Below, piece by piece: positions 11,490 to 19,049 of a DNA stretch of 64,000 nt. The notes below the pieces were generated by a model. That model was not told where the DNA came from, ran no database searches, and worked only from the letters and a program-made list of their open reading frames with translations. The position numbers and the translations under genes are program-made. Position 1 is the stretch's first letter. Each line of letters starts with the position of its first letter. Origin of the DNA: an uncultured Lentisphaerota bacterium (GTDB taxonomy: Bacteria > Verrucomicrobiota > Lentisphaeria > Oligosphaerales > CAITYL01); contig CAIXRA010000045.1 in assembly GCA_903921725.1 (NCBI GenBank), positions 1 through 64,000 on the forward strand, read 5' to 3'.

Positions 11490-11665
11490 AAAGTTCACGC
11501 CCTTTAATTTGCCCCCCCCCCCTTACGCGCACCTTCGTGACGTTCGTAGACAACCGAGGGCGAACCGGATTCAGCATGCATCGGTTCGGAACTTAGGTTC
11601 CATCTTCCTCGGATTCCTTCAATTCGTCTTCCAATCGCCGCAGCCTCCACCGGAACTATCTTCGC

Positions 11666-12430
11666 ATGAAAACCATCATTCTCGCCGGCGGCCTCGGCAC
11701 CCGTCTCGCCGAAGAAACCACCGTCAAGCCCAAGCCTCTGGTGGAAATCGGCGGACGGCCCATCCTCTGCCACATCATGGAGATTTATGCGGCGGCGGGG
11801 TTCAATGAATTTGTCGTGGCCCTCGGCCACAAAGGGGAGCTGGTCAAGGAATATTTCCTGAACTTCCACGCTCTGAGCAACGACTTGACCATCGACCTCG
11901 CCAAGGGCGAACGCATCGTCCACGGAAGCAAGGCTCCAAACTGGAAGATTCATCTCGTGGACACCGGCGACACAACCCAGACCGGCGGCCGCATCAAACG
12001 CCTCCAGCCTTGGATTGGCAATGAGCCGTTCCTAATGACCTATGGCGACGGCGTCGCCGACCTGGATATCCGCAAGGTCGTGGAATTCCACAAACGCCAC
12101 GGCCGCCTGGCAACCGTGACGGCCACCCGGCCGCCGGCCCGTTTCGGCAGCCTGGTTTTTGACGGCGACCGAGTGGTGGACTTCTCCGAAAAGCCGCAGA
12201 CCGGCGAAGGCTGGATCAACGGCGGATTTTTCGTCCTGGAACCCGGCGTCTTCGACTACATCGCCGACGATGCCACGCTTTGGGAGCGGACCCCCATGGA
12301 ACGCCTGGCCGCCGACGGACAGCTCATGGCCTACCGCCACGAAGGGTTCTGGCAGCCGATGGACACCCTCCGCGAGAAACAGCTCCTGGAGAGCCTGTGC
12401 CAGTCCGGCAAGGCCCCGTGGCTGCGGTGA
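11666..12430 (+). CDS. rfbF: Glucose-1-phosphate cytidylyltransferase
   Basis: Makes CDP-glucose from CTP and glucose-1-phosphate, the first step to CDP-3,6-dideoxyhexoses (254 aa, normal length). The motif [13 protein letters not shown] is at residues 5-17, followed by [30 protein letters not shown] and TRPPARFGSLVF are typical of RfbF. It is followed by rfbG and rfbH in the usual order. Its first 103 bp also occur at 10573-10675 in front of the inserted module, so this is the reconstituted copy. Codons 7, 10 and 13 are among those that differ between the copies. Confidence 0.95.
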   Translation: MKTIILAGGLGTRLAEETTVKPKPLVEIGGRPILCHIMEIYAAAGFNEFVVALGHKGELVKEYFLNFHALSNDLTIDLAKGERIVHGSKAPNWKIHLVDTGDTTQTGGRIKRLQPWIGNEPFLMTYGDGVADLDIRKVVEFHKRHGRLATVTATRPPARFGSLVFDGDRVVDFSEKPQTGEGWINGGFFVLEPGVFDYIADDATLWERTPMERLAADGQLMAYRHEGFWQPMDTLREKQLLESLCQSGKAPWLR

Positions 12431-12571
12431 TGGCACAAGGTTGCCAACGAATGGCACAACTTCCGTAAATTACGCATGAACCCTTGGCCTGTTTTCTACC
12501 AAAGCCTAATACTGAAACACTGATTCGTGAAGATTCGTGCCATTCGTGGGCAAAAAAACGTGCAGAATTTC

Positions 12572-13672
12572 ATGCCTGACTTCACCACCACACTCAACCG
12601 CAAGCGCGTCTTCCTCACGGGGCACACCGGCTTCAAGGGCTCTTGGCTGGCCCTGTGGCTGAACCGCCTCGGGGCGGAGGTGTACGGCTATTCCCTACCG
12701 CCCCCGACGGAGCCGTCCAACTTTGTACTGTCCAGAGTGGAACCGCTGCTGGCCGGCCACACGCTGGCGGACATCCGCAACGCAAAAGCACTGGACACAG
12801 CCATCCGGGACGCGGAGCCGGACGTAATCCTGCACCTGGCGGCGCAGCCGCTGGTCCGGCTCAGCTATGACTCGCCCCGGGAAACATTCGACGTCAACGT
12901 GATCGGCACCGCCGCCCTCCTCGACGCCGTACGGGCGATTAAGAAACCATGCGCCGTCATCGTGGTCACCAGTGACAAATGCTATGAAAACCGGGAGCAA
13001 GTATGGGGTTGCCGCGAGTCCGATCCGATGGGCGGCTTCGACCCGTACAGCGCCAGCAAGGGAGCGGTGGAACTGGTCGCGGCCTCCTACCGCCGCTCCT
13101 TTTTCCCCCCGGCCCGGCTGGCTGAACACGGCGTTAGGCTGGCAACGGCCCGCGCTGGCAACGTCATCGGCGGCGGCGACTGGGCGAAGGACCGCATCGT
13201 CACCGACATGGTGGCGGCTCTCGTCGCCGGTAAGCCAGTCCCCGTGCGGAATCCGCATGCCGTCCGCCCCTGGCAACACGTGCTTGAGCCGCTGTCCGGC
13301 TACCTGACCCTGGCGGCGGCCATGCTCGCGGACAATGATCCCCGGTGGTGTGACGGCTGGAATTTCGGCCCTCTTCCCGGCGGCGACGGCACCGTCGGCG
13401 GACTGGCGGATGAATTCGTCGCGGCCTGGGGCTCCGGCTCCTGGCTGGATGCGAGCCAGCCCGGACAGCCCCACGAGGCCGCCGTCCTCCGCCTCTGCAT
13501 CGACAAGGCCTGCAACGAACTGGGCTGGCTGCCCCGGTGGGGCCGCCGCGAAACCGTCGCCCGTACCGCACGATGGTACCGCAGCGTCCTTCTGGAAAAG
13601 GCGGACGCCCGCACCGAGTGCATGGCCGACATCGAACACTACTCACAAACACACTCGAAGCGGGTGGTGTAA
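12572..13672 (+). CDS. rfbG: CDP-glucose 4,6-dehydratase
   Basis: Converts CDP-glucose to CDP-4-keto-6-deoxyglucose (366 aa). The start at 12572 fits the family: KRVFLTGHTGFKGSWLALWL follows within about 30 residues. The upstream in-frame start at 12527 would translate an ATTCGTG-rich intergenic repeat. Key motifs are the NAD-binding TGHTGFKGSW, HLAAQPLVRLSY, VVTSDKCYEN and YSASKGAVELV (Y-x3-K). The stop codon abuts the rfbH start (TAAATG), indicating translational coupling. Confidence 0.94.
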   Translation: MPDFTTTLNRKRVFLTGHTGFKGSWLALWLNRLGAEVYGYSLPPPTEPSNFVLSRVEPLLAGHTLADIRNAKALDTAIRDAEPDVILHLAAQPLVRLSYDSPRETFDVNVIGTAALLDAVRAIKKPCAVIVVTSDKCYENREQVWGCRESDPMGGFDPYSASKGAVELVAASYRRSFFPPARLAEHGVRLATARAGNVIGGGDWAKDRIVTDMVAALVAGKPVPVRNPHAVRPWQHVLEPLSGYLTLAAAMLADNDPRWCDGWNFGPLPGGDGTVGGLADEFVAAWGSGSWLDASQPGQPHEAAVLRLCIDKACNELGWLPRWGRRETVARTARWYRSVLLEKADARTECMADIEHYSQTHSKRVV

Positions 13673-15007
13673 ATGGCATCTTCAGGCATGAACGCCGAGC
13701 TCGGCGAACTCCGCAACAAAATCCTCGCGCTGGTCGAGGAATTTGAAACCAAGCGCAATTCCTGCGGCCAACTTTTCGAGCCGGGCGTTGACACGGTGCG
13801 TTACGCCGGCCGGGTTTTTGGCGCCCCCGAACTGCGTGCCGCCACCGACGCCGTGCTCGACTTCTGGCTGACCGCCGGCCGTTTCTCGGAGGAGTTCGAG
13901 GGACGACTGGCCCAATTCCTCAACGCCGACGCCGTGCTCATGGTCAACAGCGGTTCCTCCGCCAACCTGGTCGCCATCACCGCCCTCACCTCCCCGACGC
14001 TCGGCGACCGCCGCCTGAAACCGGGCGACGAGGTCATCACCGTCGCCGCCAGCTTTCCGACCACCGTCGCACCGATCCTCCAGAACCAGCTCGTCCCCGT
14101 GTTCGTCGACATTGAACTCGGAACCTACAACGCCATTCCGGAATGCGTGGCCGCGGCCGTCGGCCCGAAGACCCGCGCCATCATGCTGGCCCACACCCTC
14201 GGCAACCCGTGGGATGTCGGTGCCATCAAAGCCATCGCCGACAAGCACGACCTCTGGCTGATCGAGGACAACTGCGACGCGCTCGGCTCGCTGTACGCCG
14301 GCCGGCCCACCGCCTCCTTCGGGCACATCTCCAGCCTCTCCTTTTATCCCGCTCATCACATCACTACCGGCGAAGGCGGTGCCGTCGTCTGTTCGACCCC
14401 GGAGCTGACCCGCATCGCCCGTTCCATCCGCGACTGGGGCCGCGACTGCCACTGCACCGGCGGCGCGGACAACAGCTGCGGCCACCGTTTCAGCCGGCAG
14501 TTCGGCACGCTGCCGCCCGGCTACGACCACAAGTACGTCTACTCCCACATCGGCTACAACCTCAAGGCCACGGACATCCAGGCCGCCATCGGCTGCGCCC
14601 AGCTCGACCGGCTCCCGGAATTCACCGCCGCCCGCAGGCACAATCACGCGTACCTGTCCAAGGGACTGGCCCCTTTCGCCGACCGCCTCCTCCTGCACCA
14701 CGCAACGCCCGGTTCCAATCCTTCCTGGTTCGCCTATGTCATCACGCTTCAGGAAGAGTGCGGCTTCACCCGTGAAGAGTTGCTGCGCTTCCTCGTGTCA
14801 CGGAAAATCGAGACCCGCAACCTTTTCAGCGGCAATCTTCTGCGCCACCCTGGCTTCCTGGACATCCCGCACCGAGTCGCGGGCGGCCTGGAAAACACCG
14901 ACCGCATCACCGCCGACACCTTCTTCATCGGCTGCTATCCCGGCCTCACCCAGCCGCATCTCGACTACGTCATCGACTCGTTCGCGGAATTTATGGCCCG
15001 GCGGTAA
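13673..15007 (+). CDS. rfbH: CDP-4-keto-6-deoxyglucose 3-dehydrase (RfbH / E1)
   Basis: PMP- and [2Fe-2S]-dependent enzyme that removes the C3 hydroxyl during CDP-3,6-dideoxyhexose synthesis (444 aa). It has an aminotransferase fold, but where PLP enzymes carry a lysine this protein has His-His at 228-229 (FYPAHHITTGEGG), the known hallmark of E1. A cysteine-rich segment follows at about 257-270 (DCHCTGGADNSCGHRF), expected to hold the iron-sulfur cluster. The reductase E3 and the final hexose-forming reductase or epimerase are not recognised in this window. Confidence 0.95.
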   Translation: MASSGMNAELGELRNKILALVEEFETKRNSCGQLFEPGVDTVRYAGRVFGAPELRAATDAVLDFWLTAGRFSEEFEGRLAQFLNADAVLMVNSGSSANLVAITALTSPTLGDRRLKPGDEVITVAASFPTTVAPILQNQLVPVFVDIELGTYNAIPECVAAAVGPKTRAIMLAHTLGNPWDVGAIKAIADKHDLWLIEDNCDALGSLYAGRPTASFGHISSLSFYPAHHITTGEGGAVVCSTPELTRIARSIRDWGRDCHCTGGADNSCGHRFSRQFGTLPPGYDHKYVYSHIGYNLKATDIQAAIGCAQLDRLPEFTAARRHNHAYLSKGLAPFADRLLLHHATPGSNPSWFAYVITLQEECGFTREELLRFLVSRKIETRNLFSGNLLRHPGFLDIPHRVAGGLENTDRITADTFFIGCYPGLTQPHLDYVIDSFAEFMARR

Positions 15008-15025
15008 TTGTAACAAAGCACCATG

Positions 15026-15051
15026 CCCCCCCCCCCCCACACACACACACA
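15026..15051 (+). repeat. Simple-sequence tract, C13 followed by (AC)6A
   Basis: Lies in the 73-nt spacer between rfbH and the LegB gene. Homopolymer and dinucleotide tracts of this length are prone to slippage; here a change would alter only the spacer length and perhaps expression of the downstream genes. Confidence 0.9.
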
Positions 15052-15080
15052 TCCAAACCTCAATCCAAAAGTGATTATTT

Positions 15081-16076
15081 ATGACTCTCTTAAAAAACTG
15101 TCATGTTTTAGTGACTGGTGCCGATGGATTCATCGGATCGCATCTGACTGAAATGCTTGTCGGTATGGGGTGCCGCGTCCGGGCGCTGAGCCTATACAAT
15201 TCGTTCAACGACTGGGGCTGGCTGGAAACCATTGCCAATCGGGACAAGGTGGAGGTGGTCTGCGGCGACGTGCGTGACCCGCACTTCTGCAAGGCCATCA
15301 CCAAGGATGTGGACGTGGTGTTCCATCTAGCCGCGTTAATCGCCATCCCTTATTCCTATGTTGCGCCGGACAGCTATGTGGACACCAACATCAAGGGCAC
15401 GCTGAACCTGTGCCAGGCCGCCCGCGAGAACGGCTGCAAGCGGTTCATCCAGACCTCAACCTCGGAGGTGTACGGCACCGCGCGCTATGTCCCAATCGAT
15501 GAGAAGCACCCGCTACAGCCGCAGTCCCCCTACTCTGCCAGCAAGATCGGCGCCGACCAGATGGCGCTGAGCTTCCATCTGTCGTTCGGCCTGCCGGTTG
15601 TCGTGGCGCGGCCGTTCAACACCTACGGACCACGCCAAAGCGCGCGCGCCGTCATCCCCACCATCATCACCCAGATCCTGGCCGGCAAGAAGCAGATCCA
15701 GGTTGGGGACGTCACCCCCACTCGCGACTTCAACTATGTGCTTGACACCTGCCGTGGCTTCATCGCCCTGGCGGAGGCGGACGCCGCCGTCGGCGAGACG
15801 GTCAACATCGGCTCGAACTTCGAGATTTCAGTGGGCGACACACTGAACCTCATCAAGGAACTGACGGGCAGCAGCGTCGAGTACGTCACCGACGCCCAGC
15901 GCATCCGCCCGGCCAACTCCGAGGTCCAGCGGCTCTGGTGCGACAACACCAAGATCCATGCCCTCACCGGCTTCAAACCCGCCTATTCCATTCGCGAAGG
16001 CCTCCGCCTGACAGTTGACTGGTTCGCCAAACCGGAAAATCTGCGGCGGTACAAGACCGATATTTATAATGTTTGA
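15081..16076 (+). CDS. legB: NAD-dependent 4,6-dehydratase, LegB family
   Basis: First committed enzyme of legionaminic acid synthesis: removes water from an NDP-GlcNAc to give the 4-keto-6-deoxy sugar (331 aa). Motifs are VTGADGFIGSHL (NAD), LYNSFNDWGWLE (characteristic of LegB), TSTSEVYGTARY, YSASKIGADQ (Y-x3-K) and RPFNTYGPRQSARAVIPTII. It opens a run of genes in which each product fits the next step of the pathway. In the Campylobacter pathway the substrate is GDP-GlcNAc; the PtmE homologue at 22719 supports that here. Confidence 0.92.
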   Translation: MTLLKNCHVLVTGADGFIGSHLTEMLVGMGCRVRALSLYNSFNDWGWLETIANRDKVEVVCGDVRDPHFCKAITKDVDVVFHLAALIAIPYSYVAPDSYVDTNIKGTLNLCQAARENGCKRFIQTSTSEVYGTARYVPIDEKHPLQPQSPYSASKIGADQMALSFHLSFGLPVVVARPFNTYGPRQSARAVIPTIITQILAGKKQIQVGDVTPTRDFNYVLDTCRGFIALAEADAAVGETVNIGSNFEISVGDTLNLIKELTGSSVEYVTDAQRIRPANSEVQRLWCDNTKIHALTGFKPAYSIREGLRLTVDWFAKPENLRRYKTDIYNV

Positions 16077-16258
16077 ACAGAAGATCGCAGGGGTAACGGA
16101 GATCAAACATTCAGGCATGCAAGGCTCCGCTTACTCTGCGACCTCCGGTCAAAACTGTTTTTTGCTCTTTGCGTTCTCTGCGGCACCCCCCCCGCCTCCA
16201 ACCGTTGAATCCTAAACACTGAACCATCTTACCCTTCTGTGTAATCTGTGGATCACCC

Positions 16259-17419
16259 ATGTCCGACTACCAACACCTCATCCAATTCGTCCGCGACTGG
16301 TACGGCTCGTCCGGCCCAATCTCGTTACACGAGCCACGCTTCAGCGCCCGTGACAGCGCCTTGGTCGAGGATGCCATCCGCTCGACTTTCGTCTCCAGCG
16401 TCGGTGCGTACGTTGACCGTTTCGAGAAGGAGCTTGCCGCCTATGTGAACGCACGCCGCGCGGTGGTCACCGTCAATGGCACCGCCGCCCTGCAGGTCGC
16501 TCTGCGCCTGGCGGGAGTCCGGCCGGGGGACGAGGTCCTCACCCAGGCGCTGACCTTTGTCGCCACGGCCAATGCTATCGTGTACAATCAGGCAACGCCC
16601 GTCTTCGTGGACGTCGACCGGGACACGCTCGGACTCTGCCCGCGGGCGCTTGAAGCGTTTTTGCAGGAACATGCGGAGTGTGCAACTGGCGGCTGTATCA
16701 ACCGGAAAACCGGGAAACGCATCGCCGCCATCGTTCCCATGCACACTTTCGGGCATCCCTGCCATGTGGACAAACTCGTGCAGCTCGGCCGGGACTGGGG
16801 CATCCCCGTGGTGGAGGACGCCGCGGAGGCGCTCGGCTCCACACGCGGCGGCCGGCACTGCGGCACCTTCGGCCAGATGGGCGTGTACAGCTTCAACGGC
16901 AACAAGATCATCACCAGCGGCGGTGGCGGCGCCATCGTGAGCGACGATGAGAAGCTGGGCACCCGCGCCAAGCACATCACCACCACCGCCAAGATCCCGC
17001 ACCGCTGGGAATTCGTGCATGACGAGATCGGCTACAACTTCCGCATGCCGAACCTGAACGCCGCCCTCGCCTGCGCCCAGCTCGAAAAACTTGAGACATT
17101 CCTGGCCGACAAACGGGCGCTGGCGGAGGCCTACGCCGCGTTCTTCCAGGAGTGCGACTGGGGTACGTTTGTGAAGGAACCGGCTGGCTGCCGCAGCAAT
17201 TACTGGCTGAATGCCGTCATCGTCAACGAGCCCATCCTGCGGGACCAGCTCCTGACCGCCACCAACAACGCCAGCGTCATGACCCGACCCGCCTGGACCC
17301 TGATGTGCGACCTGCCGATCTACGCCCAGTGCCAGTGCGGCGACCTGACCCACTCCCGCTGGATCGTCCAACGGCTGGTAAACCTGCCCAGCAGCGCGAG
17401 GGGGATTATCAATGCCTGA
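16259..17419 (+). CDS. legC: LegC-family PLP aminotransferase
   Basis: Transfers an amino group to the 4-keto sugar from LegB (386 aa). DegT/DnrJ/EryC1 fold, with the PLP-binding lysine in SFNGNKIITSGGGG, the aspartate region VVEDAAEALGS, and ALTFVATANAIVYN and MHTFGHPCHVDKLV, which mark the LegC branch. The 182-nt spacer before it holds a C8 run and low-complexity sequence but no clear gene. It overlaps the following acyltransferase gene by 8 nt. Confidence 0.92.
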   Translation: MSDYQHLIQFVRDWYGSSGPISLHEPRFSARDSALVEDAIRSTFVSSVGAYVDRFEKELAAYVNARRAVVTVNGTAALQVALRLAGVRPGDEVLTQALTFVATANAIVYNQATPVFVDVDRDTLGLCPRALEAFLQEHAECATGGCINRKTGKRIAAIVPMHTFGHPCHVDKLVQLGRDWGIPVVEDAAEALGSTRGGRHCGTFGQMGVYSFNGNKIITSGGGGAIVSDDEKLGTRAKHITTTAKIPHRWEFVHDEIGYNFRMPNLNAALACAQLEKLETFLADKRALAEAYAAFFQECDWGTFVKEPAGCRSNYWLNAVIVNEPILRDQLLTATNNASVMTRPAWTLMCDLPIYAQCQCGDLTHSRWIVQRLVNLPSSARGIINA

Positions 17420-18032
17420 CAAACAGCCCATCCTCCTCCTGGGCGCCGGCGGCCACTGCCGCAGTTGCATGGACGTGATCGAGCAGGAGGGGCGCTTTGC
17501 CGTCGCGGGCATCATTGACCGCCCAGACTCCGCCCCGCAGGGTGATCTTTTCGGCTGCCGCATCATCGGGACGGATGACGACCTCGCCGCACTACGCAGC
17601 CGTTTCCAGCATGCACTGATCACGGTCGGGCAGCTCGGTTCTCCGGCCGTGCGCATCAGGCTTTTCGAAAGAGTTCGCGCGCTGGGCTTTGCCATGCCGG
17701 TTGTCGTATCCCCGAAAGCGTATGTGTCCCCGCATGCCACCGTGGCGGAGGGCACGATCGTCATGCACGGCGCCATCGTCAACGCCGCCGCCCGGGTCGG
17801 TCGCAACTGCATCCTGAATTCGGCCTGCCTGGTGGAGCACGATGCCATCGTCGGCGACTACTGCCACGTCTCCACCGGCGCCATCATCAATGGCGGCTCG
17901 GGATTGGGCGAACGGAGCTTTCTTGGTTCCCACGCCACCATGGTTCACGGCGTCCAGACCAGCCCCGGCCTGTTCTTCAAGGCCGGCCAGCTTGTCCGGT
18001 CGGATCGTGACGGCCGCCCGGGAAAAGGTTGA
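17412..18032 (+). CDS. NeuD/PglD-like sugar N-acetyltransferase (LegH role)
   Basis: Predicted to acetylate the 4-amino group made by LegC (206 aa). The N-terminal half is a small Rossmann-like domain (LLLGAGGHCRSCMDVI); the C-terminal half is a left-handed parallel beta-helix with hexapeptide repeats (about residues 100-190), including the catalytic-type histidine context CLVEHDAIVGDYCHVS. It overlaps legC by 8 nt and is followed 3 nt later by legI, consistent with one operon. Confidence 0.85.
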   Translation: MPDKQPILLLGAGGHCRSCMDVIEQEGRFAVAGIIDRPDSAPQGDLFGCRIIGTDDDLAALRSRFQHALITVGQLGSPAVRIRLFERVRALGFAMPVVVSPKAYVSPHATVAEGTIVMHGAIVNAAARVGRNCILNSACLVEHDAIVGDYCHVSTGAIINGGSGLGERSFLGSHATMVHGVQTSPGLFFKAGQLVRSDRDGRPGKG

Positions 18033-18035
18033 AGC

Positions 18036-19049
18036 ATGACCACCAACCGCATCTTCATCATCGCCGAGGCCGGAGTAAACCACAACGGTTCGCTGGCGGC
18101 GGCCAAGACGCTGGTTGAGGCGGCTGCCACGGCGGGCGCCGACGCGGTGAAATTTCAGTCGTTCCGCGCGGAGAACCTGGTGACGGCGGGCGCCGCCAAG
18201 GCCGAATATCAGAAAGTAACCACCGGCGCCGGCGAGAACCAATTGGAAATGCTCCGGCGGCTTGAGCTTTCAGACGGCGACCATGTGGAACTGGTCGCCC
18301 ATTGCCGGAAGTGCGGCATCGAGTTCCTCTCCACGCCATTCGACCTGCAGATGGTGGATCTGTTGCGTGGCCTGGGACAGACGACCTGGAAGATTCCCTC
18401 CGGCGAAATCACGAACCTGCCCTACCTGCGCAAAATCGGCTCGCTCCGACAAACCGTCATCCTCTCCACCGGCATGGCCACGCTGGAGGAGACCGCCGCC
18501 GCCTTGGACGTGCTCAGGACAAGTGGAACGCCCGACGGGCGGGTCACCGTGCTCCACTGCACCACGGAGTATCCGGCGCCCTTGGATGAGGTCAACCTTC
18601 TGGCGATGCAAACCCTGGCGGCGGCGTTCCCCGGCGTCAAGGTGGGTTATTCCGATCATACCGGGGGCATCACCATCCCCATTGCGGCGGCGGCCTTGGG
18701 CGCGACGCTCATTGAAAAACATTTCACGCTGGACAAGACACTCCCGGGCCCCGACCACCGCGCCAGCCTGGAACCGCACGAGCTCGCCGCCATGGTGAAA
18801 GCCGTCCGCGAAGTCGAGCGCGCCCTGGGCTCGGGGGAAAAAAAACCCACCCCGGGCGAACTCCGCAACCGTGCCATCGCCCGCAAGAGCATCGTCGCCG
18901 CCCGCGACATCCCAGCCGGCACGCCGTTCTCCGCGGAAAACCTCACCGTCAAACGCCCCGGCACCGGCGTGTCGCCCATGCGCTGGGACAGCGTACTCGG
19001 CACCCGCGCCAGCAGAAATTATCGCAAGGATGACCTCATCAATGCGTAA
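18036..19049 (+). CDS. legI: N,N'-diacetyllegionaminate synthase (NeuB family)
   Basis: Condenses phosphoenolpyruvate with the 2,4-diacetamido-tetradeoxy mannose analogue to form the nine-carbon acid (337 aa). The N-terminal TIM-barrel domain has IAEAGVNHNGSL, DAVKFQSF, KIPSGEITNLPYL and GYSDHTGG. The C-terminal SAF antifreeze-like domain (about 285-337) has RKSIVAARDIPAGTPF. This is the standard NeuB/LegI architecture; legionaminate rather than sialate is favoured by the LegB/LegC/Ptm neighbours. It overlaps the next gene by 8 nt. Confidence 0.9.
   Translation: MTTNRIFIIAEAGVNHNGSLAAAKTLVEAAATAGADAVKFQSFRAENLVTAGAAKAEYQKVTTGAGENQLEMLRRLELSDGDHVELVAHCRKCGIEFLSTPFDLQMVDLLRGLGQTTWKIPSGEITNLPYLRKIGSLRQTVILSTGMATLEETAAALDVLRTSGTPDGRVTVLHCTTEYPAPLDEVNLLAMQTLAAAFPGVKVGYSDHTGGITIPIAAAALGATLIEKHFTLDKTLPGPDHRASLEPHELAAMVKAVREVERALGSGEKKPTPGELRNRAIARKSIVAARDIPAGTPFSAENLTVKRPGTGVSPMRWDSVLGTRASRNYRKDDLINA

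Larger units (their letters stand above)
10676..11665 (+). mobile_element. 990-bp nucleotidyltransferase module inserted within rfbF
   Basis: Everything between the truncated and intact rfbF copies. It holds a nucleotidyltransferase gene, an overlapping small ORF and about 176 nt of trailing sequence with a C10 tract (11513-11522). The right boundary lies immediately before the intact rfbF ATG. I see no terminal inverted repeats and no integrase or transposase, so mobility is inferred only from the target duplication. Confidence 0.5.

Noticed and set aside
12527..12571. Upstream start for rfbG
   Set aside because: Would translate a repetitive ATTCGTG-type spacer; RfbG homology starts after the ATG at 12572.
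15081..16076. CDP-abequose or paratose synthase following rfbH
   Set aside because: LegB-type motifs (YNSFNDWGW, TSTSEVYG) and the legC neighbour fit the legionaminate dehydratase better.
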